NCBI GenBank assembly: GCA_022788185.1
Contig: JALEVV010000017.1
Span: 1 to 64,000 of the forward strand
Length of the DNA stretch: 64,000 bases
From: Spirochaetales bacterium
Lineage (GTDB): Bacteria > Spirochaetota > Spirochaetia > Sphaerochaetales > Sphaerochaetaceae
Reading direction: 5' to 3'
The notes under the pieces were generated by a model, which ran no database searches, was not told the DNA's origin, and saw only the letters and a program-made list of their open reading frames with translations. Shown here in pieces: positions 28,328 through 37,839 of this stretch; positions within the stretch are counted from its first letter, which is position 1; each line of letters begins with the position of its first letter. Both the position numbers and the translations under genes were made by a program.

Positions 28328-29397
28328 TGGCCACACTCAGCTTACAGCATATAGATAAGATATATGATAACAATGTCCAGGCAGTCTTTGACTTCAACCT
28401 GGAGGTCAAGGACGGTGAGCTCATCGTTCTGGTAGGACCTTCCGGCTGCGGAAAGTCAACCACACTCAGAATGGTTGCCGGTCTTGAGGATATTTCAAAC
28501 GGCCATCTCCTGCTTGACGGTAAGGATATTACCCAGGCTCCCGCAAAGGACAGGGATATGGCAATGGTTTTCCAGAACTATGCCCTCTACGGCCACATGA
28601 CCGTTTATGAGAACATGGCTTTCTCCCTCACCATGAGAAAGGAAGATCCGAACGTCATCCACAAGAAGGTTCTTGCCGCTGCAGAGATTCTCAATCTCAC
28701 GACTCAGCTCAACAAGAAGCCGAGCCAGCTTTCCGGCGGTCAGAGACAGCGTGTCGCAATGGGACGCTCCATCGTAAGAACCCCGAAGGTGTTCCTTTTC
28801 GATGAACCTCTTTCAAACCTCGATGCCAAGCTCAGGGGCTCGACAAGAAGGGAGATCCTCCTCCTGCACAAGAGACTTAAGGCCACCATGCTTTACGTAA
28901 CCCACGACCAGACCGAGGCCCTGACTCTCGCAGACAGGATAGTATGTATGTCCATGGGTCATGTCCAGCAGGTCGGAACCCCCCTTGAGCTCTATGACAC
29001 ACCCGCAAACCTCTTCGTCGCAGGCTTTATCGGACTTCCTCCGATGAACTTCTTCGACGTGACGGTCAAGGGCGGTGCCCTGGTAGGAAAGGGTATGACC
29101 GTAAAGCTTTCTGAGGATCAGAAGAACACCCTCAGAAGCTATGAAGGCAAGACAATCGTCCTCGGTGTCAGACCTGAGAACATTGTCCTCGGTGATGACG
29201 TGACGATAAAGGTGACTTCCAATGAGAACCTCGGTATGAATACCCTCGTCCACGGCAACATCAAGGGCGGTGACAAGATCACGGGTAAGCTCCGCGGCTG
29301 GTGCGACTACAAGAACGGTGATGAGGTTAAGGTCTCCTTCGACAGAATGCACTTCTTCGACAAGGAAACGACCAACGCCATCAGAGGGGAGGTTTGA
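28327..29397 (+). CDS. Carbohydrate ABC transporter ATPase (UgpC/MsmK-type), copy 1
   Basis: GPSGCGKSTTLRMVAGLEDI, LSGGQRQRVAMGRSIVR, FDEPLSNLDAKLR, TOBE-like C-terminus. Confidence 0.95.
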   Translation: MATLSLQHIDKIYDNNVQAVFDFNLEVKDGELIVLVGPSGCGKSTTLRMVAGLEDISNGHLLLDGKDITQAPAKDRDMAMVFQNYALYGHMTVYENMAFSLTMRKEDPNVIHKKVLAAAEILNLTTQLNKKPSQLSGGQRQRVAMGRSIVRTPKVFLFDEPLSNLDAKLRGSTRREILLLHKRLKATMLYVTHDQTEALTLADRIVCMSMGHVQQVGTPLELYDTPANLFVAGFIGLPPMNFFDVTVKGGALVGKGMTVKLSEDQKNTLRSYEGKTIVLGVRPENIVLGDDVTIKVTSNENLGMNTLVHGNIKGGDKITGKLRGWCDYKNGDEVKVSFDRMHFFDKETTNAIRGEV

Positions 29398-29399
29398 TC

Positions 29400-29954
29400 A
29401 TGGCAGCAAAAAAAGGCTTTAAGGAATGGCTCAGGAAGAAGATCGTCGGCATCAAGCGCAATCCCCAGAGGATCGGTCTCGTCGCCTTTGCCATCACGTT
29501 TCTGTACTACTCCCTGAACCTGACATGCATCAGTAACACGACTGCAAAAATCCAGGGATCCGGAATGGGGCTCTCAGGCTTCGTGACAATGCTCTTCTCG
29601 ATGCTCAGTCTGCTGTGCTACATGAACTCCTTCCCTCGCCGTAAGCCGGTCAACAAGCCGATGCTCGCCGTCTTCATCGTGATGATTGCGGCCATCCTCT
29701 TCTGTGACTGGAGATACAGGGAGCTGATTTACTATGCAGTTGCTCTTTCACCGACACCGATTGCCGTGACGGAATCAACCGCATACATCCTGGAAGCATA
29801 CAACATGCTCTTCACACACATGGTCCTCATCGTGGTCTCTCTTGTACTGACGGCTCTCATGCCTGTCTTCAAGATCCTCCTGAAGAAGATCAATACACGT
29901 GTTGATGTCGACGGCTACGACAAGATGGAGTCGATCGATATTTCCGGGGAGTAA
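29400..29954 (+). CDS. Uncharacterised four-TM protein of the ABC operon
   Basis: RIGLVAFAITFLYYSLNLTCISNTTAKIQG...; layout similar to 27246-27833. Confidence 0.75.
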   Translation: MAAKKGFKEWLRKKIVGIKRNPQRIGLVAFAITFLYYSLNLTCISNTTAKIQGSGMGLSGFVTMLFSMLSLLCYMNSFPRRKPVNKPMLAVFIVMIAAILFCDWRYRELIYYAVALSPTPIAVTESTAYILEAYNMLFTHMVLIVVSLVLTALMPVFKILLKKINTRVDVDGYDKMESIDISGE

Positions 29955-29962
29955 TCCAGCAG

Positions 29963-30574
29963 ATGGCCAGGTATAAGGGAGACGATCCGTACAGACTCAA
30001 GAAGGAAGCCGTTGAGGATCTCGTTGGGGCAAATGTAGACAACACCCCGAAGTATACCGAGGAGGAACTGCGTAAATACAGGACCAAATCGAAGATACAC
30101 ATAAGCGGGACCTCAAAGGCGATACTCATCAAGCTGTGGTTCAGCGGCGCGGTGTGTTACTTCTTCATCTGGGGACTGGGGCTTTACATCGGCTCCACCC
30201 TCGATCTCTTCGTGGTAACTGCCATCGGAATGGGCTTCGTGAAGGATATTCTCGAGAATAACTGCCTCAGGTGGGTCGCTGACCCTCCCGGATCCAATGA
30301 CAAATGGATGATGTTCCCGAAGAAGCAGTACCGGAGCCTGATATTCAACTGTATATATGTGTTCTTCGTGATGTTCTGTGTCATGATGACATATGAAGGC
30401 GTGAACGGCGTCATGAACGCCCTCACAGGCCAGACAGAAGGTGTTCTGTTTGGCATCGAACCTGTGACATTCGGGTGCATCTACCTCGCGTTCGATCTCT
30501 TCTTCCTCTGGATGAAGCATTTTGCGGGAAAGATAATATCCGATGCCAGGAGCAAAGTAGAAAAAGGAGACTGA
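29963..30574 (+). CDS. Uncharacterised membrane protein of the ABC operon
   Basis: GTSKAILIKLWFSGAVCYFFIWGLGLYIG...; several TM segments, tightly linked to the downstream ATPase. Confidence 0.75.
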   Translation: MARYKGDDPYRLKKEAVEDLVGANVDNTPKYTEEELRKYRTKSKIHISGTSKAILIKLWFSGAVCYFFIWGLGLYIGSTLDLFVVTAIGMGFVKDILENNCLRWVADPPGSNDKWMMFPKKQYRSLIFNCIYVFFVMFCVMMTYEGVNGVMNALTGQTEGVLFGIEPVTFGCIYLAFDLFFLWMKHFAGKIISDARSKVEKGD

Positions 30575-30575
30575 G

Positions 30576-31655
30576 ATGCCATACCTTGTTCTTAAAGACA
30601 TAAATAAAATCTACCCTAACGGTTTCCATGCCGTCCACGATTTCAACCTTGAGATCGAGAAGGGGGAGTTCATCGTTTTCGTAGGTTCATCCGGCTGCGG
30701 TAAGTCCACAACGCTCAGGATGATTGCAGGACTGGAGGACATCAGTAAGGGTGATTTCCTCATCGACGGACAGAGAGCCAATGAGAAGGGACCAAGGGAC
30801 CGCGGAGTCGCCATGGTATTCCAGAGCTATGCTCTCTATCCTCAGATGACGGTATATGACAACCTGGCCTTCGGTCTCACTCTTGAAGGCATCGATGAGG
30901 ACATCATCGAGGAGAAAGTAAAGAACGTCGCAAAGATCCTCGGACTCACCGACTATCTTGATAGACTTCCCAAGGCTCTCTCCGGTGGTCAGAGACAGCG
31001 TGTTGCGGTAGGCCGCGCAATCATCAGAAAGGTAGGAATCTTCCTCATGGACGAGCCTCTTTCCAACCTCGATGCAAAGCAGAGGGTAACGATGAGAAGC
31101 GAGATCACCGAAATCCACAGGAAGACCGGTGCAACCACAATCTACGTAACCCACGACCAGACCGAGGCCATGACCATGGCTGACAGGATCGTAGTCATGA
31201 AGGAAGGCTACATCCAGCAGGTCGGTACTCCCTATGAGCTGTACTTCAACCCCGTCAACGTCTTCGTTGCAGGCTTCATCGGCGAACCTCCCATGAACTT
31301 CGTCAGATCAACGCTGAAGAACGGTAAGATAATGGTCGGTAAGAACGAGATCGATCTTACAAAGAAGATGAAGGCTGCCGACATAAAGAAGTACGAAGGT
31401 AAGGAACTGGTCTTCGGCTTCCGTCCTGAGGCCATCTCTCTCGGAGCGGGTGACGGCTACGTCATCAAGGCTGAAGTGGAACTCACCGAGCTGCTCGGAG
31501 ACAACACCAACGTCTATGTCGACATCCAGGGTGATAAGTCCATCCTCAAGGTTAATCCCCACGACACACCTGAGATGGATTCCGAGATCGTCTTCACGAT
31601 CCCGCTGGAGAGTGTCTATATCTTCGATAACGAGACTGAAAAGGTTATTAAATAA
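30576..31655 (+). CDS. Carbohydrate ABC transporter ATPase (UgpC/MsmK-type), copy 2
   Basis: GSSGCGKSTTLRMIAGLEDI, LSGGQRQRVAVGRAIIR, MDEPLSNLDAKQR. Confidence 0.95.
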   Translation: MPYLVLKDINKIYPNGFHAVHDFNLEIEKGEFIVFVGSSGCGKSTTLRMIAGLEDISKGDFLIDGQRANEKGPRDRGVAMVFQSYALYPQMTVYDNLAFGLTLEGIDEDIIEEKVKNVAKILGLTDYLDRLPKALSGGQRQRVAVGRAIIRKVGIFLMDEPLSNLDAKQRVTMRSEITEIHRKTGATTIYVTHDQTEAMTMADRIVVMKEGYIQQVGTPYELYFNPVNVFVAGFIGEPPMNFVRSTLKNGKIMVGKNEIDLTKKMKAADIKKYEGKELVFGFRPEAISLGAGDGYVIKAEVELTELLGDNTNVYVDIQGDKSILKVNPHDTPEMDSEIVFTIPLESVYIFDNETEKVIK

Positions 31656-31672
31656 GATTCAGATCATGACGA

Positions 31673-31695
31673 GGGGCCCTTCACGGGTCCCTTTT
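31673..31695 (+). terminator. Rho-independent terminator after ATPase copy 2
   Basis: GGGGCCC-TTCAC-GGGTCCC TTTT. Confidence 0.65.
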
Positions 31696-31719
31696 GTGTA
31701 ATTAAGGAGTGTAAAAGCG

Positions 31720-32817
31720 ATGATCATTTCAAGGGAGCAGCCGCTCTCGCTTCAGCTGGCAAAAAGTATTGAGAAGAGGTTCCGTCCGGGAATGCTGCAA
31801 TGGCATCCGGGGCACTCGATGGTGCTTTATGCCGCTCTGCGGTCCGCACTTTTCCACTCCGACCCGACGATCGCTCCCTGGGTATGGTCGATGTTCGATC
31901 CCATGGTGAACGGGGACGGCTCAATAAACGGGGAGGCCGACAGAATCCGGAGCGCCGGGGCTGCCCTTACGCTCTTTTCCCTTTATGACATCTATCATGA
32001 GGAGCGGTTCATGACTGCAGCCGACTCCGTAATGGAGGCTCTCAGACACTGTCACCGCACGACATCGGGAGTGTTCTGGCACATGCAGGAGTTTCCCTGG
32101 CAGATCTGGATTGAGGATACCGCCTTATATGCCCCGTTCATGGCGGAATACGGCATAAGACGCGGAGATGACTCCATTGTTGAGGATGCGGTCAGGCAGC
32201 TCATCACCATATATGAGACCATGCGTGACCCTGAAACCGGTTTGCTTTACCATGCCTATGATGAGTCCCGGGGACAGCGCTGGGCCGATCCCGAAACGGG
32301 ACTCAGTCCCTGCTTCTGGTCCAGGGGCATGGGGCTTTACGTGCTTGCGGTGCTCGTAACGCTGGAACGCCTTCCTGAAAACAGTGCCGACAGAAAGATC
32401 CTGGCAGACATCGTCAGGTCCATTGCCGCCGCCCTGCTTCCCTATCAGGATGAGAGCGGTCTCTGGTATCAGGTGACTGACATGGCCAGGGTTAAGGAAA
32501 ACTTCCTCGAGACATCTGCTTCCGCATGCTTTGCCGCAATGTACCTCAGGGGAGTGAGATTATCTGTTCTGGATGAATCCTATGCCGCTCCCGGAGTAAA
32601 GGCCCTTGAAGGCATCGGGAGGATATATCTTTCCCGAGGGGAGGATTCATCCGTCCACATTGACGGTATTTCCCCGTTCTGCGGTCTTGGCGGAATGCCA
32701 TACAGGGACGGGAGCGTGTCATCCTACTGTTCCGCCCCTCCGCTGCACGATGATCTCAGGGGTGCCGTCCCTCTGATACTGGCCCTTCTGGATCAGGAAA
32801 TTGCCACCGGAATCTGA
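31720..32817 (+). CDS. Unsaturated rhamnogalacturonyl/glucuronyl hydrolase, GH105
   Basis: MQEFPWQIWIEDTALYAPFMAEYG, DPETGLLYHAYDES..WADPETGLSPCFWSRGMGLYVLAV. Confidence 0.9.
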   Translation: MIISREQPLSLQLAKSIEKRFRPGMLQWHPGHSMVLYAALRSALFHSDPTIAPWVWSMFDPMVNGDGSINGEADRIRSAGAALTLFSLYDIYHEERFMTAADSVMEALRHCHRTTSGVFWHMQEFPWQIWIEDTALYAPFMAEYGIRRGDDSIVEDAVRQLITIYETMRDPETGLLYHAYDESRGQRWADPETGLSPCFWSRGMGLYVLAVLVTLERLPENSADRKILADIVRSIAAALLPYQDESGLWYQVTDMARVKENFLETSASACFAAMYLRGVRLSVLDESYAAPGVKALEGIGRIYLSRGEDSSVHIDGISPFCGLGGMPYRDGSVSSYCSAPPLHDDLRGAVPLILALLDQEIATGI

Positions 32818-32835
32818 TGAAAACGACACAAAATA

Positions 32836-32868
32836 CAACACCACTCAATGGTTAGCCCCGTGGTGTTG
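32836..32868 (+). terminator. Stem-loop / weak terminator
   Basis: CAACACCAC ... GTGGTGTTG. Confidence 0.5.
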
Positions 32869-32930
32869 CGTTATTGGTGCCAATCCGCTGTCACTGAATA
32901 ATCCATCGTTTCAAAGATTTTCAAATATGC

Positions 32931-32959
32931 TTTACAGTTACAACGCTTAATTGTATTAT
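32931..32959 (+). promoter_or_regulatory. Sigma-70-type promoter of the BMP nucleoside operon
   Basis: TTTACA -17 bp- TATTAT. Confidence 0.55.
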
Positions 32960-32992
32960 TTGGAATACATTCATATTCATAGGAGAATAACA

Positions 32993-34051
32993 ATGAAGAA
33001 GGCTTTTGCTATTATTTTAATGTGTCTCGTTGCTTTCTCAGTGTTCGCACAGGGTGCTGCCGAAGCTCCCGCAAAGCAGGCACTGAAGGTTGGTATGGTC
33101 ACTGACTCCGGTACGATCGATGACCGCTCATTCAACCAGGGAACATTCGAAGGTGTCAAGAAGGCTGCTGACGAGCTCGGTTGGGAGAACACATATCTCC
33201 GCCCCTCCGGCACAACAACTTCCGACTATGTCCAGGCAATCTATGCACTCTATGATCAGGGTTACTCATTCGTGGCATGCCCCGGCTTCCTCTTCGCTGA
33301 AGCAGTTGCTCAGGTTCAGGGTGAAGTTGACGATCTCAACCTCGTAATCATCGATGATGCACTCTCTGCAGGCATCGGTCCCAAGACAGTAGCAATCGTA
33401 TTCAAGGAGCAGGAGTCAGGCTTCCTCGCAGGTCTCGCAACAGCTCTCAAGATTCAGACCGGTGATGTAGGTTTCGTCGGCGGTATGGAAATTCCTTCCG
33501 TACAGAAGTTCAGCTGGGGCTTCCAGCAGGGCGTCAAGTATGCCAACGACAACTACGGCACAACAGTTTCCATGAAGGCTGAGAACTTCGTTTACTCCGG
33601 TTCATTCTCCGATCTCGCTCTCGGACAGCAGCTTGCCAACGCAATGTATGCAAGAGGCGTTAAGGTTATCTTCGCTGCAGCAGGCGGTACAGGTGTCGGC
33701 GCTATCAACGAGGCAAAGAACAGAAGAATCGCAGGTCAGGATGTCTGGGCAGTAGGTGTTGACGTTGACCAGTATTCAGTCGGTGACATGGGTAACGGTC
33801 AGTCATGTATCCTCACTTCAGCAATGAAGGACGTTGCAGGCGTTGCTTACGATATGGTCAAGGCTCTTGCTGACGGCACATATCCCGGCGGACAGCTCCT
33901 CACTCTCGGTATCAAGGAAGACAGGGCAGGTATCCCCGCATCCAACCCCAACCTCACACCTGAGATCGAAGCAACAGTTGCAGAAGTCGTTGAGCTCATC
34001 AAGGCCGGTAAGGTCACAATCGCAGACAACGGCAATGGACTTATCAAATAA
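32993..34051 (+). CDS. BMP-family (Med/PnrA-like) nucleoside-binding lipoprotein
   Basis: KVGMVTDSGTIDDRSFNQGTFEGVKKAADELG; DVWAVGVDVDQ. Confidence 0.92.
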   Translation: MKKAFAIILMCLVAFSVFAQGAAEAPAKQALKVGMVTDSGTIDDRSFNQGTFEGVKKAADELGWENTYLRPSGTTTSDYVQAIYALYDQGYSFVACPGFLFAEAVAQVQGEVDDLNLVIIDDALSAGIGPKTVAIVFKEQESGFLAGLATALKIQTGDVGFVGGMEIPSVQKFSWGFQQGVKYANDNYGTTVSMKAENFVYSGSFSDLALGQQLANAMYARGVKVIFAAAGGTGVGAINEAKNRRIAGQDVWAVGVDVDQYSVGDMGNGQSCILTSAMKDVAGVAYDMVKALADGTYPGGQLLTLGIKEDRAGIPASNPNLTPEIEATVAEVVELIKAGKVTIADNGNGLIK

Positions 34052-34074
34052 GATAATCAACTGCTGAAAGAAAT

Positions 34075-34107
34075 AGGCCGCCTTGTACCATGTCCTGGCG
34101 GCCTTTT
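34075..34107 (+). terminator. Intercistronic terminator/attenuator between binding protein and ATPase genes
   Basis: AGGCCGCC ... GGCGGCCT TTT. Confidence 0.7.
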
Positions 34108-34149
34108 AAAAATAATCCGTGCATCAGCACGCCTCATTTTGGAGATGAG

Positions 34150-35664
34150 ATGAGTCACGTAATCGAAATGATCGGGATCCGTAAGGAGTTCCCGGGTATC
34201 GTCGCCAACGACAACATAACACTGCAGGTGGAAGAGGGAGAAATCCACGCCATCCTCGGTGAGAACGGCGCAGGAAAGTCCACTCTTATGAGTATTCTCT
34301 TCGGCCTCTATCATGCAGACAGGGGTGTGATAAAGGTAAGGGGAAAGGAAGTCGACATCAAGAGCCCGAACGATGCGTTCGATCTTGGTATCGGAATGGT
34401 TCACCAGCACTTCCAGCTGGTACATAACTTCACTGTTGCGGAAAACATCATCCTCGGCAAGGAAGGCAGTTTTGTTTATGACATTAAGACCGCATCCAGA
34501 AAGATCAAGGAAATATCTGAAAAGTATGGCCTTGCCATCGAACCGGATATGGTCATTGAAGATATCACGGTGGGCATGCAGCAGCGTGTCGAAATCCTGA
34601 AGATGCTTTACAGGGATGCCGACATCCTCATCTTCGACGAGCCTACCGGAGTTCTGACTCCTCAGGAAATCGAGGAGCTGATGCAGATCATGAAAAACCT
34701 CATCAAGGAGGGTAAGTCTATCATCCTCATTACCCACAAGCTTGATGAGATCAAGCAGGTTGCGGACCGCTGTACCGTAATAAGACGCGGTAAGTACATC
34801 GGCGTCGTAGACGTTAAGACCACAAGCGTCGATGAGATGGCTGCCATGATGGTAGGCCGTCCCGTAAGCTTCAAGGTTGAGAAGAAGCCTCCCGTGCTTA
34901 AGGACACTGTCCTTGAGATCTCGCATCTCAGCGTCAAGAACGCAAAGGGCGTACTTGGAGTCAAGGACTTCTCCCTCTCAGTCAGAGGCGGTGAGATCGT
35001 GGGTGTGGCCGGTGTCGACGGAAACGGACAGAGTGAGCTCATCGAGGCGATCACGGGATTAAGAAAGATAGAGAGCGGCAGCGTCATCCTCTGCGGAAAT
35101 GACATTACCCACATGTCCATCCAGCAGCGCAACGAGCTCGGACTCGGACACATTCCCGAGGACAGACAGAAGAGGGGACTGGTCCTCTCCGCTCCGCTTA
35201 CGACCAACATGGTCATCAAGGAGTTCTACAAGCCCCGTTTCGGAAAGGGCGGTATTCTCCAGACAAAGGAAATCGAGGAGTACACCGAGGCGATCATCAA
35301 TAAGTTCGACGTCCGTTCCGGTGAAGGCAAGGACTCCCTTGCCGGAAAGCTTTCAGGCGGTAACCAGCAGAAGGCGATCATCGGCCGTGAAGTAACTGCA
35401 GAGCCTGAGCTTCTTATCGCAGTACAGCCTACCAGAGGTCTCGACGTCGGTGCAATCGAGTTCATTCATAAGCAGCTTGTGGAACAGAGGGACAAGGGTA
35501 AGGCCGTCCTGCTCGTCTCGTTCGAGCTTGATGAGATATTCAACCTCTCTGACCGCATTGCCGTAATCAATGCAGGCCGTCTCATCGATATCGTCGACAC
35601 CAAGGACACTGACGTCAATTCAGTCGGTCTCATGATGGCCGGTATAAAGAAGGAGGAGAAGTGA
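34150..35664 (+). CDS. Nucleoside ABC transporter ATPase (tandem ATPase domains)
   Basis: GENGAGKSTLMSILFGLY; second domain GVDGNGQSELIEAITGL, KLSGGNQQKAIIGRE. Confidence 0.94.
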   Translation: MSHVIEMIGIRKEFPGIVANDNITLQVEEGEIHAILGENGAGKSTLMSILFGLYHADRGVIKVRGKEVDIKSPNDAFDLGIGMVHQHFQLVHNFTVAENIILGKEGSFVYDIKTASRKIKEISEKYGLAIEPDMVIEDITVGMQQRVEILKMLYRDADILIFDEPTGVLTPQEIEELMQIMKNLIKEGKSIILITHKLDEIKQVADRCTVIRRGKYIGVVDVKTTSVDEMAAMMVGRPVSFKVEKKPPVLKDTVLEISHLSVKNAKGVLGVKDFSLSVRGGEIVGVAGVDGNGQSELIEAITGLRKIESGSVILCGNDITHMSIQQRNELGLGHIPEDRQKRGLVLSAPLTTNMVIKEFYKPRFGKGGILQTKEIEEYTEAIINKFDVRSGEGKDSLAGKLSGGNQQKAIIGREVTAEPELLIAVQPTRGLDVGAIEFIHKQLVEQRDKGKAVLLVSFELDEIFNLSDRIAVINAGRLIDIVDTKDTDVNSVGLMMAGIKKEEK

Positions 35665-36878
35665 TGAACAAAGGAAAAGTGATTAACAAACCTCTGGAAG
35701 CCAGAAAGGCATCTCCCCTGCTCGTATCGGTATCGGCAGTTATCCTCGGCATGCTGGCCGGATGCATCCTCATACTGGTCATCGGAAAAAACCCCATAAC
35801 GGGTTATTCGAAGCTCTTCATGGGAGCCCTTTCCAACAAGAGAAAGATCGGTGCCACCATCGGACTCTCGACACAGCTCATCTTTGCCGGTCTTTCCTTT
35901 TCATTCGCATATAAGACAGGTCTCTTCAACATCGGCGGATCGGGACAGATGCTTGTCGGCGGCATCACATGCAGCCTGCTTGCCCACATGCTTCCCGCCG
36001 GTATTCCCAGACCCATCTACCTTGTCATCATTATCCTTGCGGCAATCCTGGCAGGCGGTCTCTGGGGCTTCATAAGCGGCTTCCTCAAGGCGAAGTTCAA
36101 CGTGCATGAGGTAGTATCGTGCATCATGCTCAACTGGATCGCCTACTGGATCTGCTACGACTTCATCCCGCGTTTCATCATCGATCCCTCGATTGCGGTA
36201 AAGTCAGCCCCGATCGCAAATGAGAGAACGCTCAGAAGCGGTATCTTCACGGCCCTCTTCGGCAAGACGACCACCGCAAACCTCGGCTTCCTGCTGGCAA
36301 TCGCGGCAGTCGTGCTCATCTGGTTCATCCTCAACAAGACGACTCTGGGCTTCAACCTGAAGGCAGTCGGTGCCAACAGATACTGTGCCGAATACGCAGG
36401 TATCAAGGTAACGAAGTCAATCATCATCTCGATGGCCATCTCCGGTGCCCTGTGCGGACTTGCAGGACTTTCATTCTACTGCGGTTACTCCAACATCATG
36501 GAAATGGGCAAGATGCCCAGTGAAGGCTTCGACGGCATTGCGGTATCCCTGCTGGGCAACGCAACCCCGGTAGGCTCACTGGTAGCCGGTCTCTTCTTCG
36601 GCGTGCTCAAGAACGGTAAGCTCTCCCTTGCCGCAATCGGAATCCCGACCGAACTGGCCGACACGATCATCGCCATCATCATCTACTTTGCCGCCACAAA
36701 CGTTCTCTTCAGGAACTTCTGGGACGGACTCTTCAAGAAATCCTTTGAAAGGCAGGAAGAGTATTTCAGCCTTGCGGTAAAGGGTGAGAAGACAATGGAT
36801 CAGGTAACGCCTGAAGAGAGAAAGGCCCTGATAAAGCAGGGCAAAGAGCTTGCAAAAGCCAAAAAGGAGGTAAAGTAA
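35661..36878 (+). CDS. Nucleoside ABC transporter permease 1
   Basis: TGLFNIGGSGQMLVGGI; AVGANRYCAEYAGIKV. Confidence 0.93.
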   Translation: MMNKGKVINKPLEARKASPLLVSVSAVILGMLAGCILILVIGKNPITGYSKLFMGALSNKRKIGATIGLSTQLIFAGLSFSFAYKTGLFNIGGSGQMLVGGITCSLLAHMLPAGIPRPIYLVIIILAAILAGGLWGFISGFLKAKFNVHEVVSCIMLNWIAYWICYDFIPRFIIDPSIAVKSAPIANERTLRSGIFTALFGKTTTANLGFLLAIAAVVLIWFILNKTTLGFNLKAVGANRYCAEYAGIKVTKSIIISMAISGALCGLAGLSFYCGYSNIMEMGKMPSEGFDGIAVSLLGNATPVGSLVAGLFFGVLKNGKLSLAAIGIPTELADTIIAIIIYFAATNVLFRNFWDGLFKKSFERQEEYFSLAVKGEKTMDQVTPEERKALIKQGKELAKAKKEVK

Positions 36879-36879
36879 T

Positions 36880-37827
36880 ATGTGGGAACTCCTTATCATA
36901 ATCGTACCGTCCGCGATCGCATACACGATGCCGCTCTTAATGGGCGCCCTCGGCGGTCTTTATTCTGAGCGCAGCGGTGTCACCAACCTCTGTATCGAAG
37001 GTCTCATGCTCTTCGGATGCTTTGCCTCTGCCGCAACCATCGTGAAGCTTCAGGCAATCCCCGGTTTCAGCTACAACCTTGCCATCGTCATCGGCATCGT
37101 CGTCGCGATGCTGGCTTCCACACTGCTGGCAGCCCTCCATGCCTTTGCCTCGATCAATCTCAAGGCAGACCAGACGATCTCCGGAACGGCCATCAACATG
37201 CTTTCCACCGCTCTTTCCCTCTTCCTGGCACAGACGATCACGGGAAGCGGAAACATCACCGTCGTGAGAGCCGTCATCAGAAGCGATGTGCCCCTGCTTT
37301 CAAAGATCCCCGTCATCGGCCCCCTGTTCTTCTCGGAGTCCTACTGGACTACCTGGATCTGCATCGCGGTCTGGATCTCCAGCTACTTCCTCCTTTATAA
37401 GACAAGCTTCGGCCTCAGACTCAGGGCTTGCGGTGAGCATCCTTCCGCAGTTGCATCTGCCGGTGTCAACGTCCATAAGATGAGATACATCGGTGTGCTT
37501 ACATCCGGTTTCCTTTCAGGTCTCGGCGGCGCATGCATCCTCGTCACATATGCGGGTGAGTACAATGCCGGAGCCGGTATCAACGGTCTTGGCTTCCTGG
37601 CAATCGCAGCCCTCATCTTCGGACAGTGGAAGCCGCTCGGAATCCTCGGTTCCACCGCTTTCTTCGGACTGTGCATGACGATTGCGAACATCGGAAGAAT
37701 CCTTCCCGCGTTCTCAGGGATCCCGATGGCAGTCCTCGGTGCGTTCCCGTACGTCGCAACACTCATCGCACTTGTATTCTCATCCAAGAAGAGTGCGGCT
37801 CCGCTGGCTTCCGGTCAGCCCTTCTGA
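36880..37827 (+). CDS. Nucleoside ABC transporter permease 2
   Basis: GGLYSERSGVTNLCIEGLMLFG; RACGEHPSAVASAGVNV. Confidence 0.93.
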   Translation: MWELLIIIVPSAIAYTMPLLMGALGGLYSERSGVTNLCIEGLMLFGCFASAATIVKLQAIPGFSYNLAIVIGIVVAMLASTLLAALHAFASINLKADQTISGTAINMLSTALSLFLAQTITGSGNITVVRAVIRSDVPLLSKIPVIGPLFFSESYWTTWICIAVWISSYFLLYKTSFGLRLRACGEHPSAVASAGVNVHKMRYIGVLTSGFLSGLGGACILVTYAGEYNAGAGINGLGFLAIAALIFGQWKPLGILGSTAFFGLCMTIANIGRILPAFSGIPMAVLGAFPYVATLIALVFSSKKSAAPLASGQPF

Positions 37828-37839
37828 TGGAGGTAATGT

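Noticed and set aside
34057-34926. Minus-strand 289-aa ORF opposite the nucleoside ABC ATPase
   Set aside because: Shadow ORF of a well-supported ATPase; no motif.
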